Under the pieces are notes generated by a model. The model was not told the origin of the DNA. It worked only from the letters and a program-made list of their open reading frames with translations, and searched no databases. From the NCBI GenBank assembly GCA_031763025.1, contig JASSKH010000006.1, forward strand, positions 10,165,691-10,229,690: DNA of 64,000 nucleotides, given 5' to 3'. The DNA is from Macrocystis pyrifera (lineage: Eukaryota; Sar; Phaeophyceae; Laminariales; Laminariaceae). Shown in pieces: positions 11,498 through 22,900 of this stretch (positions are counted from its first letter, which is position 1; every line of letters begins with the position of its first letter). The position numbers and the translations under genes were made by a program.

Positions 11498-11941
11498 TTA
11501 CATGCTAGCACCACACTCCTCGATCACAGTTGTCAGCGCCTCCTGAGATAGGCGCACGTTGTATTGCTTGCCCAGATCCAGCATTGTTATGTTATGCGGG
11601 AGCATCTTGTTCTCTGCGTCCTTCGCCGCCCCCACCACTCTCGCCAGCTGCCAACCTGTATGCTCCATTTTGACATATATATATATATATGTACGACCCA
11701 ATGACGTCAGGTGTGCTCGGTATACAATTTTGGCCTCTCTGGTATCACAGCTAACAAAATTTCCTGTCGGCACGTGTCTCTCGCCGTTATCACGTGCGAT
11801 AGCTCGTCTAGCTACCTCCGCTCTGTACCGCCGATATTGTGCATTTCCCCCTTGACGTGAACGGGTTCTGCCGTCTAATATTTTTACCACGCAATTAACA
11901 TACGCGTGTCCTATTGTTTCAGTTCTTCCTTGTGCTCCCAC
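11498..11941 (-). pseudogene. Tail region of the Ty3/gypsy pol fossil
   Basis: A minus-strand open frame downstream of the integrase core, in the place where integrase C-terminal domains lie in this family. No diagnostic motif is visible. Assignment is by position only. Confidence 0.35.
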
Positions 11942-12539
11942 GTGGGTTGCTCTAGTCCATCCTAGTACGTAGAATATTGCACTGCTATGTTACCACCCAG
12001 CTCTCTCGTCAGTCGATGTCTTGTTAACATGCGGGGCGCCAAGCGATAGGTATCTACTGTAGTTCAGCAGTTACATCGTCCGTTGTTCGATGGAACGGGG
12101 GTGAAATTTCCGAGTATTTATTCACCACGAAATTACTCGTGGACCATGGTGAAAAAGCTCAGCGCGGTCGCCCCTTCGTGAGGATTATAACATTCCTTGC
12201 ACCGATGTACGGACACCCTTGCATTTACCCCCTGACCTGGTTCATCCTTTCTAATTTCTGATAATAGTAACTTGAGTCCAACCTCTCGGCCATCATTCAT
12301 CTTCCCTGGGCCCACACGTAACACCTAAGAAAGCCCCGTCCAACGATGTGCCTGTTTGCTTATCATAAGTAGCGCGAACGATTTTCTGGCTGAGCTTCCC
12401 TCAACTGGTTTGTGCTCATATGTTCCACCTCCCGTTATAGTGGTGTGATCATCGTAAAACCCACCCCCGATCTCCCACTACAAATTGCGTTCGGTTGTTC
12501 ATGGCTGCATCAATTTCCTCATTTTTGCCTGGGTGTTCC

Positions 12540-13160
12540 GTTTTTTTCAGCCGGTCTTACTCTCGATTTAGTCGATACACACGCACTTGTCTATCTCTCA
12601 TCAACTAAAGATAATGAAGCGGATCTCTCAGCGATCTGGTGTCCCTTCACGCCACTACCCTCTATTATAGTCATCGGCAACCTCGGATACCGACTTATTC
12701 GTACTTCATTGGGTGCCAACCCTGTTCGTCTGCTCAGGTTATTGTTGAGTGCCGCTATTGCGTGCAATAATATCTCGTCCCAGTTCTTTTGATCATCAGC
12801 TGTACGATAAGACAGCATCTGACACAAAGTCTGATCAAGCCTTTCTACCATTACGTTCGTTTGGGGGTGGTAGGAACTCGTATAATTTTTATTGAGCCTA
12901 ACATCTTGAATACCGCCCCTGCGCACTAATGACACAAATTCCGCACCGCGATCTGACAAGAAAAAATGTGCGGGCACCCCCACCTTGGAATGTCATCGTG
13001 AACCAACCTGGCTGCGCAACTTTCCGTAATTTTTTGTCCAATATGACGTACTCATCGGCGTGTCTGCTAATTGAATATACTGCCAGAAATACCTACTCGT
13101 TTCCCTTGGCTGTTATCGGTAGGTGTCCTAGGAGATCATACGATACCATCTGTCGTGGTT
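12540..13160 (-). pseudogene. Integrase core of the Ty3/gypsy fossil
   Basis: The minus strand carries FFLSDRGAEFVS and, about 35 residues on, SSYHPQTNVMVERLDQTL. These match the second aspartate and the glutamate neighbourhoods of the DDE catalytic core in Ty3/gypsy integrases, and WDEILLHAIAALNN follows as in the family. Part of a broken element. Confidence 0.75.
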
Positions 13161-14104
13161 TACTGGGGAATGGGAATGATATCAGAGGCCAACGTACAGT
13201 TTGCCTGGTGCTCCTCCGGGCCTGTCATGTGTAGCGTTTTTTTGTCCACCACTTCACGCTCTCTGCCATTCCGATCCACGAATAGAATCGTTGTAACAAC
13301 CCAAGAGTCACCTTCTCTCCTAAGTGCACTTCCTCCTTGTGCGCGCAGTCCATCACCCAAAGTCTTAGCGGCAGCGGTACGTAGGTCCTCGCTGGTTCAT
13401 CTCCCAGCAGTCTCTCATACTGTCTTGGGTTTCGGTAGGGGTGATCATCAGGGGCAACCGATGCCGTCAGACCAGAAACTTTTCTGAGGTCGGAAGCTCC
13501 ATCAATTCCCCTTGCGGTACTAACCGTTTCAACTCCACTATGTCCATCCCCCGACCTAACCCTTCCTCGGTTATATCACTGCTTGGTGTTTCATTTTCTA
13601 TGCACGTCACTGCTATGTTCGCAGTATCATCTTTTTGTTGGGCAATCGCCCAGTCTTTTGCGGTTTTCTGGCACAACGTTTGACCAAACGCGCACGCTGC
13701 TTCGCTGTCTAGTTCTTCATCTGCAAGTTCCGATGGTTCAGCTGCATTAAAAATCCTATCCTGTGCCTGCTGCTGCACCATCGCTGCTACCTCCCGCGTC
13801 AATGTCTGTTACTGCCACATCCTGTGTCGAACCTGGGTCCAACAATTCCTTCTCCTCCTTGGTCATCGGGCCTGCATGTAGCACCAAACCGGGTTCTAGC
13901 TGACCGCTGAATACCTTACTCTCGCCAGGTTCACCTAACGGGCCGCCATCATGTATAACATACTCTCGCGGACTATCATTTTGTCTCGACTGGTACGATT
14001 CTTGTTTTTTTGTCTCGCTGCATCAACTGCCAGGATAGCTGAGCTTGCTCATCCGTTGTTCGCGGCGCATTTTTGTGCTCAATCTTTGTCTCATTTATCT
14101 CCCA

Positions 14105-14262
14105 CTTCAAAACTGTTGCCGGTGCGACACTCCAGCCCACCCAAGCCGATACCTCTCCTTCCATTTGTTTGACACTCCAGCCCATCCAAACCGATGCCCC
14201 TCCCTCCTTTGGTTGGACACTCCAGCCCACCCAGGCGGATGCCCCTCCTTGTTCCCAAACTC
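14105..14262 (-). repeat. Tandem repeat inside the pol fossil
   Basis: Three copies of a unit of about 48 bases around ACACTCCAGCCCA. On the minus strand they spell a repeated peptide of the type RGIGLGGLEC. They lie between the RNase H-like and integrase regions, where family members normally have only a spacer. Confidence 0.7.
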
Positions 14263-14299
14263 GTCTGTATTCCACTGGCACCTATAAAGTAAACGTCCA

Positions 14300-15660
14300 C
14301 ATCCGTAGGGTCAGTCAGACGTAAGTTGTCCCAGCTTTCTTCCTTGGTTGCAGGCAGTGGCAAACGGGACATATGGTTTGCGTTTCCGTTCATTTTTCCC
14401 GGTATATATACCAGTTTATAGCTGCGCGCACATAGAAAATAAAACCATCTCTGTACGCGGTTAACTTGCGGGGCCAGGCTTTCGAGGGTTTTAAGCTGCT
14501 TATCACTGTGAATGGTATGCCGTAAAACATCTGGCGATTGTTCGTGACTGCCCACATGATAGCTGCACTTTCAAGCTCGGTGGTGCTCCAGTTTGTCTCG
14601 TTTGGGAGCGTCGATCTGCTCACAAAACCAATCGAGCGAGTCGTACCATCGCTCTGATCCTATTCCACCACCGCACCTAACCCGTCCGCAGACGCGTCTG
14701 TAGTCAACTGAAACGGCCGGCCAACGGAAATTACTGCTGCAGAATCGGGAAGATGTCGTACCTTGGGACTCGCAAGTTGCGCTAAAAGGTCCCGCAGTAT
14801 TTGCGTATGTTCCAGAGTGAACTCAAACTGTACTCCCTTCTTCAGTAATGAGTTCAGTGTCTTTGTTACCGCGGCTATTTTAGGTAGAAACGTCTTGTAA
14901 TACCCTACCCCTCCCACGAGTGAACGCAGCTGGCTAACATTAGTTGGCATCGGCATCTTCAATGATGCCTCTACTTTTCCAGGATCCGGTGCTATCCCCT
15001 TGGCGGTTATTCTGTGGCCCAAAACCTTCACTACCTTTACCCCGAGGTGTGCTTTCTTTGGCGCGTGTTTCAAAGTGTAATTAGTTCGTCGTTCAAGAAA
15101 CACTCCGTAAATCCTCAACATGCTCTTCACCGTTTTTCGAAAGCATACGATATCTTCAGTAAATGAACTTACTCGCTCCTACCCCTCGCATACACGGAGC
15201 ATGATCGACTGGAACCATCCTGGGCTCTACGCTAGGCCCATCGGCATGACCGTCAATTCCCAAATTCCTGAGTGCGTGCACACTGCTGTCAAGGGAGTAG
15301 AGTCTTCGTGTATTGACCACAAGAAAAACCCGCTCACTAAATCCATCGTACTAAACACATGTGATCCTCCTAAGTCTGCTATTAAGTCATCAACCGTTGG
15401 CAACGGCAAACCTGGTATGAGTGACCACGCGTTTGCCTTCTTGTAGTTACACGTGATTCTGATTCTGCTGTTCGATTTCGCGATCACCACTATTGGGCTC
15501 GACCGGTTGGAATATGATCTGCGCAGCAAACCCGCAACACTAATTTTTCGATCTCTGTTTGGATTTTTACTGCCAGTACTGGGGAGTGACGGTATGGTCT
15601 CTGTTTGACTGGGCTCGCATCTCGTTTCGGTAAAATGCGGAACGGGTCTACTGTGACATG
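14300..15660 (-). pseudogene. Reverse transcriptase and RNase H region of the Ty3/gypsy fossil
   Basis: The minus strand shows RITCNYKKANAWS, PLPTVDDLIADLGGSHVFST then DLVSGFF (RT fingers and palm). It continues with HLGVKVVKVLGHRIT and TNVSQLRSLVGGVGYYKTFL (thumb/connection), FQLTTDASADGLGAVV (start of RNase H-like), and a later block with VYIPGKMNGNANHMSRLP. The order and spacing are those of Ty3/gypsy pol. Part of a broken element. Confidence 0.8.
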
Positions 15661-15999
15661 CGCTAGATCAGTGGTGTGATGTGAAAAGCGATGCTAATAA
15701 CTACACAGCAATTCTGGCATAGCGTAAATATCTGCTACGTTCCGCAACTCTTTTTCGAAATCGAATTTATTTCGTGTGAATGTGATGGTATCCTCTGCCA
15801 CAATTTTACAAAAGCTGTACGCTGATCGTCATCCAAACTATCCAAAATGCTTGCGGGATTTCGCGAGTTTTTTTCGTTTCCGCAGCTCCTACCGCATTCT
15901 CTCCAGACGGGGCGGTATTGGCTACGCTTTCGTCAAATCACTCTTAACTAAAGGTACACCCCCCACTCCCAATTCCATGTCTGGCATTGTTAAGCATGG

Positions 16000-17110
16000 T
16001 TGATGTCCCGTGTGTCGTAGCGAGATTTCAGAGGTAGCGGCCTCTACTATAGCTTCCCGGGGAAACCAGCCCTCGCTAAATCGTACCAGGTATATTATAC
16101 TTTTTTTCGGACGCCGCCGTACAGTCTGTATTAGTGATATCGAGTTTAACCCACGCCATCGCGCTTGGAAGTCTACACCGTTTTCCCGAATAACGTGCAA
16201 CCGCCGCCCTCTTCGTACTAGTTTCTACTAATTCTACTGTACTGTTGACCCAATCTGAATACCTTTGTTTGTTCTCAACGGTCCCACTCTCACGTACGGT
16301 GAACGTCACCACTGTTTCTTTGTCGTTGATGTCAACGTATTTTCTAGTTTGAAATTCTCCCCAATCGTCGCGTCCTAATAACACTGCATGAGTCATGTCC
16401 TCATTTTATTCAACGTGTGCGCATAATACTATACAGACAGTCTGCGCTCTCCCATTCTCTGAGGTTATCCCCTTTTCTCCTCTTGTATGAACGTTCAATC
16501 GTACTCTGCTGGTTGTGATCAAAGGTATACCGTGAGATCCTCCCCATTTCCTTTTTCGTATTTCTGTTGACCCGTTTCTAGAAGCTTACCCACATCTCAA
16601 CTTATGGTGCCATACCTTGCGTTGGATGAAAGACGATGGGACCTCAGTGTCCAGTAGTACGGTGCACATCTGTGTATGCGTATCTTTGGGCCTCCAAAAA
16701 TCTGAGCTCGTGCCGTATGACGTTTCTTGTCCAACGTCACCTCTCCTCCCACGGCACGCGTAGCTGCTGGCAGGTAGTCTGCTCGTTCACCACTCTTGAT
16801 CTCCTCCTGACACAGTGGGAAAGCGTTGGGTAGTGTTTTATTTCTCAGGTTGTGCGTGGGTTCGAGTGCGTATGTGCTGTCTGGAATAACCAGCATACTC
16901 GAATACTCTCCCCCCTGAACGCTGCTACTTCTATCAATGCTCGGTGTATTTGAGGTCATGCTGGATACATCAACACTTTTTCCCGGTCGCTTTGCCGTCT
17001 CTCGCTCAACAATGGTTGCCACTACATCTACTTCCGTACTCGTTTTCGCTCGTAAGCGTCGTACAATTCTTTCCGTGTTTCCACCCTTCACGTTACCGGC
17101 CAATGACGTT
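16000..17110 (-). pseudogene. Protease-like and linker region of the Ty3/gypsy fossil
   Basis: Lies between the gag and RT regions, where the aspartic protease sits in this family. A DTG-like phrase is suggested near 16.6-16.7 kb on the minus strand, and MTHAVLLGRDDWGEF lies at about 16.4 kb. Weak evidence beyond position. Confidence 0.35.
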
Positions 17111-17699
17111 TTTCATCAACCGGCGGGGAAAACTCGCGGGCTTTGCCGGGTAGACAAGGCGTCGCGCCCCCATTCTCACCTCCCTGAGCTCTAAAACTAT
17201 TACCGGTGCGTGTCTCTCTCTTCAACTGTATATTTCAAGCGGGCGTGCCGTTCGCCCTGTTGACGGCAGACACCGACTCAAAATTGGTATGGCTCTGCAC
17301 TCACACACTCAACGATTTGACGTTGCTTCGAACTTGCGTTTTTCTCGGTAGCTTACACCGTATCCTTACGCCGTCCGGACGGTCAAGCCCGCCCGCCACC
17401 CTACTAATAACAGTGACGGAGCTTGTACAAAGTGGTGGTACTAGGGTGGAAGCGCACAATCGGACGTCGGGGTAATTACTCCCGCTCTATCCAGAAAGAC
17501 GACAACTAACCACGCCTCCACTCTTAACGTTAATAGGTAGATTGTATCCTACCCCTTGACTTGGATTCACGTTGTGCACCGCGGCTCCCGTCGTAACCTT
17601 CCTCGCATCTGATGATGCTGCGAGCCCCCCCCTCCCCCTCTGGACTCCCTTCTCCCGGACGCTACATGATATGTGTGTGTGGAAACGAAACAAGAAACG

Positions 17700-20450
17700 G
17701 GGGCCTCGATGCAACCGGTAAGTCGACCTCCTTACCGCCGCAACTTCAGTGTTGACCTCTTTTGCGGGTCTCTCTGTGGTTGGCGTGCCATTGGCACAAC
17801 CGCTGCTTCCACCTTCGAAAGCGTCTCCTTACCTCTTCTGGTATACCTTCTCCAATTTCGGGGTTGATAATCTGCGAACGATTCATGTATGCGGCGGGAC
17901 AGTCTCTCGCCAATTGTGTATCTTCCGCACAATTTAAACACCTCGCACCAAAGGCTCTGCGTGCAGCATCTTTGGCCTCCCGATATTCGTGTCTGACATT
18001 AAATGCAGGTTCTTTAATATTTTTACCACAGCCCCTCGGCTCTGTAAAATCACACAAACCGTCTAAAATTGCATATCCTCATCCATATAATCCACCTCCC
18101 TTTGATCTATTGCCATGAACCCCCCATACATCTGACTATGGAAGGCGTCTTAGACCTCGTCATCATTGGCGTACCCCCTTCATGAATCTTATATGACTGA
18201 CTCGCATCCGACTGATTTAATAAAAGGTCATCCAGAGCTCTCGTCATTTCATTCACGTCGTCAAACGGCACCGTGCTCAGCTCAGCTCATGTTCTACCCT
18301 CGAAGATCTGTGCACTCGGGGGTAGGTACTGATCATCAATGCTAGTTTTAACTGCTATTTGCGAAGTACCATCCCCCGGGGCAACCGGACCCACACACCA
18401 ACAAAGGTCTCAACTCTGCGCTGTACTCTGACAAGGATGTCACAGGCGTCACCACGAAATTCTTTAACGTTTGCATTACTGCAGCTGGGGATGCCTTACG
18501 TATTCCCCCACACAATATCCTGAGGATTACGTCACATGCTTCCTTCCCACTGGTACCACCGTCCAGGAGTTTAGCCCCTTGGACAAAAGCGTTATTCACT
18601 TACGTCTTCATTACCGGTGCCTGCGGGGATGCCGAGCGCACCGAACGGAGAATATGCCTTTCTAAGACGCGTTACCAACCTCTGGTCCACTCTAGGTTAT
18701 GAGCGTCGTCACAGGTTACGCGTACGCTCTCAACGGTATTTCTCAGTGCAGATGTAAAATTAACTAAGTCTGACACGTAGTGGTTCGACCAAACCGGAAT
18801 GGGTAAAAAACAGTATCAACAACCCGGTGTCTAATATCGCCATCGCGCGTTGGGTACTCTGTATTTGTATCGTACCGTGTTGACCTTATTCCCCATCCCC
18901 AACCGCATTAATAACTTGCCTACTATTTTGTGATTCTCATCTCCTATTGCCTAGTGAAGTAGTCTGAGTTTGGATAATAGCAGCATCGACCACTACCTGA
19001 TTTACGGCAACGTTTTTCTGTTGAACTGGCGCGGCATCGGGGAATCGGATCGGCCATCTGAATCCGACTCATACCTGTTGCTAGACGATGGGCTCTCGCT
19101 GTTTCCGCCTCCACGGCCCCTGCGAGGTTTTTCACGTTCTTGATGGTTGCGGTTGTCGCGGCGTCCTCCACCGCTTCCGGCATTTCCATCTCCCCCACAA
19201 TAGCCGCCACCACCACCACGGTCGCCACCGCCCCAACCACCACCATTCCCGCGGTAGCTACCTCTCCAACCACCACCATTCCCACGGTCGCTACCACCCT
19301 TACCACCACCATTCCCACCGTCGCTACCGTCACCACCACTGCATCCACCACCTTTGCCACCACGGTTACCACCTCCGTCTCCAGCACTCCAATTATTACC
19401 GTCACCGCCAATGTTACCATCCTTCTCACCACTCCAGTTACCACCGTCACCATCACGGTTTCCGCCTCGGTTTCCACCGTAGCCACCATTCAAGCTGTCT
19501 CCACCACCACCTCCACCCTCATACCCACCATTCCAGCCAGCGTAACCGGCACTCCAGCCTTTCCCACCACGGTCAGCACCTCGACCAGGACCTCGGCTCC
19601 GCCTCCTCCCGCTGCCGGCACTGCTCCCCCTACTCTCTCTCCTTCCTGTGTGGGGATTATTTAGTATTACTATCTCAAATGAAGGTGCTTCTCCCGCTTT
19701 GGTGTCACAGGCTGTTTCCATTGGCACTACTTGTAGTTGCGTCTGGTTGAGGATGATTATATTGCTCCCTTTGGAACTCTAACAGGGATTCAGCAGATAA
19801 ATGAGGCTACTTCGTGGTCATTGCCGCATTTCCTCCAGTCTATTATACCTCACCGTTTTCTCAGCTGCAGTGGTCTCCTCTCTCGGCGTGGGTGCCGCGA
19901 CCGTTTTGGGGATCATACCCGTCCCGTCTACCGCGCGCAAATTGACGGCTTGAAGTGTCCTGTTTGCGCGGTCATGTGGCGGTGGGGGGTTCCGCTCTAG
20001 CAGTGTTCGCTTGGCTCCTTCAAGAGATCTTGCCGTAATTTATCTCGTAATGCCTTTGTCACTTTCATGCATTTTTCAACTCCATCGGCCACCACACGTT
20101 CTTGGTGTAGGGTAGAAGTCGACCTCTTTAGCTCTCGCCCTTTCTTCTGTACTTCCATCTCAGCAGCTTTGATGTCTGCCTCCTTCTCTCTTCGCATCCG
20201 CTCCCTCGCTTCTCTGGTGCGAGCCAGGGTAGCTATGGCGGCGTGGTGCTGTTGTTGATTCCGGACAACTCGTTTAGCCGCAGCCGTCAACCGCAATTTT
20301 GCTGCATCTCCCATTTTTCCTTGCTCCTTCACGGCTTCTCCGGCTCGACGGTATTCGGCTTCCGCCTTCTTTACCGATTCCCGGGCTGTTTTTTGTTCCG
20401 CTTCACGTGACCACGAGGGCGGGGTGTTAGGGGTGTCATCAAGTGTCAAT
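17700..20450 (-). pseudogene. Gag region of the Ty3/gypsy fossil
   Basis: At 19997-20449 a minus-strand frame is rich in charged heptads (AEAEYRRAGEAVKEQGK, REARERMRREKEADIKAAEM), probably coiled coil. At 19002-19727 is a glycine-rich stretch of GG/YGGN/GDGG type. At about 17750-18057 is a cysteine-rich piece (CLNCAEDTQLARDCP) resembling a nucleocapsid zinc knuckle. The order fits gag. Broken. Confidence 0.55.
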
Positions 20451-21650
20451 GCCGTAAATCTCGTCCACCACTCTCCCGGTCGGTACTTGGACTGAGGATC
20501 TGATGAGGTATGATATCGGTCACGTTATCGTTCTGGTCAGTAGTCAATGAGTCGACCGCAGAGAGGGATGCTGCAAACTCCGGATCATTTTCCAGAATTT
20601 CGTCTTCCCCTCGCTACCAGTTCGTTCTCCTCGGCTTGGACCTGGCGCGCAAGGTTTTCGTCCTAGCGGTGGACCGCTGAGCGGAAGGGGACAACCGGTT
20701 CTTTTATTCCTGAGATGAGCTTGCCGGTGGAAACTATGCCCCCCCCCCGGGCCAGCAGCTGTCTCTCCGCAACTTCCTGAGTCTAGCGAGGCAATTCCCA
20801 GGATTGAACATTTCGCGTCATACGTAAAATTCTCCAAAAGAGACTTCAGTGTGTCTACCAGGCTCTGACGTACCTCCTTCGTATCTGCCGCCAGATTCTG
20901 GGAGAGCGATTGGGTCATTGGAGCTTTCGGCGCTGGGCCGTTGCCTCCTCCGCACTGATCCTCTCTATTCCTGTGGCTGTTTTAGCCGCTTCTCCAGGCC
21001 TTTTCTCTCCCTTGGGTGTGCTGCTGAATCCTGCGGCCTTGCGTGCGTCCTCAGCGTAGGAGTTGCGTGTCGCGCCCAGTGGGGTTCATGTTAATCCCAG
21101 GTACCAGGATCCTTGCGCCACGACGTACTACATGGCCTTGTGCTTCAACGCTGTCAACGTCCTCCTCCTTGGGCGATGCTTCATCCTTTTCTGTCGCACA
21201 CCCAATTTTCTGGGTATTTCCTGTCAGCTGGCTTGCCATACGAGCCGCCTTTGGTTCGTTCTCGACCGACAACGTCAGATCAGCTGCTACAGCAGCATTG
21301 GGGGATCCGCCAATCTCCGGTGCATGTCCGTTGCCAGCGCTATCAGAGGGGTTTTCCTGCCCCTTCTTCGGTGCCTGGCCTTTGCCAGCACTACCAGAGG
21401 GTTTTCTTGCCCCTTGGCCTTGCTCACCCTTGCAGAGCGCCTGGGCAGGGTAGCCATGGGCTTGAATCCGGTACTTTTCCCGCTATATTTCCCGCCTCCC
21501 TCCCGATTTCACGGTGGGGTGCGACATGCTTTTCCGTGTTCGTTTTTTTACTCTCTCCGACTCAACGCTATATCTGTCAAGCCTTATTGCCAACGGACGC
21601 CACTGAAAGGATAGCAGGTAAAAATTGTCACACTCTTAGGCTGGAAGGAT

Positions 21651-22147
21651 AGCTTCCAGAGTTTAGATGATGGTTTGAACAGGCGGAGACGATGTGGTCG
21701 AGGCCAAGGAGAAAGAAGATGAAGAAAAAGATTTCGTGTATTAATCCCAGCGTGACGAGAGGCAAGAAGCGGACTTAACAGGAAGGGGCATCCTCAGAAG
21801 GTCTCTCCTGTCGGTAGTTCTACCCAAATGATTCAATGTTCATCTACAAGAGTCATTACCTTGCTCATTATCTATAATACTCACATATGTCTCTGCTGTC
21901 GGCCGATGATCGACAACCTGACTACCGACATTCTCGCACGACTGTCGCTCTGTCGGGAAACAAACTCTGCTATTGGCTACGTACTCGACTAGTCTCAACG
22001 CAATCAGTCCTCTCGCTAGTAGTATTATTATTTACATCAACAATCTTTGCTACTGTAGCACAGAATAGCCAGTCCAACAGCAATGTTGTTCATAGTACTC
22101 ACTCATACCTCAGTTTTCTTACCACGGCAGGCCAGAGCCAGTTCTGA
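21651..22147 (-). repeat. 5' LTR of the Ty3/gypsy fossil
   Basis: Partner of 10285-10780. Being on the minus strand, it would have driven transcription to the left, away from the channel gene that begins to its right. Whether any promoter activity remains cannot be told from sequence. Confidence 0.75.
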
Positions 22148-22729
22148 GGGCATCATGATTTTTCATGAAATATCTTCAAAGATCCAATATTTCTGGCCTC
22201 AATTCTGACCAACAGTCTTATTTCTGAACCTCCAGAGAAAAAATATTGGCTGCTCCCAAAGTGCCTCGATCTCATCATGAAGTGTGTTTGACCACCTAGC
22301 CCCCAAACGTACGCCAGGGACAAGGGTTACCGACTCTGTCCAACTCTGTGGATATCACAGTGAATACGCAACTTGAAGACCCTTGTATAATACGCATGTA
22401 CGAAAATAAACCATACAAGACAACACTGCTGGAAATAACAAGATATATGTCCATAAAACAAATATCAATGTTACAGTTTCCATAATTCGATCATTTCAAT
22501 ATTTCCTGAACTCTTTTCACTTCTCAGGCAGTTCTCATAATCTCGTTCCTGGATAGCGTGTTCCGTCCTTCAAAGGCGGGAAGTCGCGCCCACGACACTG
22601 TTGCCTACGCCGTCCCGGCGGCATCACGGACCACGGCACGAGTAGCGCCACATACGGGATCCCAGACGGTGCCACTGAAGGTGTCACATACGGCGGCAAA
22701 TAGGTTCGTTGTCCCAAACGAGGTGATAG
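22148..22729 (+). promoter_or_regulatory. Upstream region of the channel gene
   Basis: A 580-bp gap between the LTR fossil and the proposed start codon. No clear TATA box or known operator is visible. An upstream ATG at 22558 opens a 97-codon frame that overlaps the proposed start in another frame, which could act as an upstream ORF or mean that the true 5' end differs. GC content rises from about 22.55 kb. Confidence 0.35.
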
Positions 22730-22900
22730 ATGGCAGCACAGGTGGTGCCTCAGAACGCGCCTCAGGATGGATCGGACGTGGGGGATTGGTGCTTGCGGCG
22801 CCCACACTGCATGGACAACGCCGCCGAGGCCGGTGCACAGAAGACAACTGAAACGGAGAAGGGGACAGGAACTATCAGAGAGGCTGACGGGGACCGCTTG
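22730..22900 (+). CDS. Channel exon 1 (start codon, N-terminal tail)
   Basis: 57 codons from ATG (MAAQVVPQNAPQDG) to GGDRL-type text, ending at a strong donor GTGAGTACG in phase 0. Polar and probably cytosolic, with no signal peptide. The start was chosen because this frame alone runs into a good donor with a phase that exon 2 can accept. Confidence 0.55.

Larger units (their letters stand above)
10285..22147 (-). mobile_element. Ty3/gypsy-type LTR retrotransposon, old and broken
   Basis: An element of about 11.9 kb on the minus strand, bounded by related direct repeats of about 500 bp (LTRs). Reading leftwards from the 5' LTR it holds a coiled-coil and glycine-rich gag region (about 20.5-17.7 kb), a weak protease-like region (about 17.1-16.0), reverse transcriptase (about 15.6-14.7), an RNase H-like stretch (14.7-14.3), an integrase core (about 13.0-12.5) and a tail. 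RT before integrase is the Ty3/gypsy order. The LTRs differ clearly and the coding regions are broken in many places (well over ten), so it is a fossil. It ends about 580 bp upstream of the channel gene's start codon. Confidence 0.8.

Noticed and set aside
19088-19750. Plus-strand His-rich and Thr-rich ORFs
   Set aside because: Antisense of the glycine-rich gag region of the LTR fossil.
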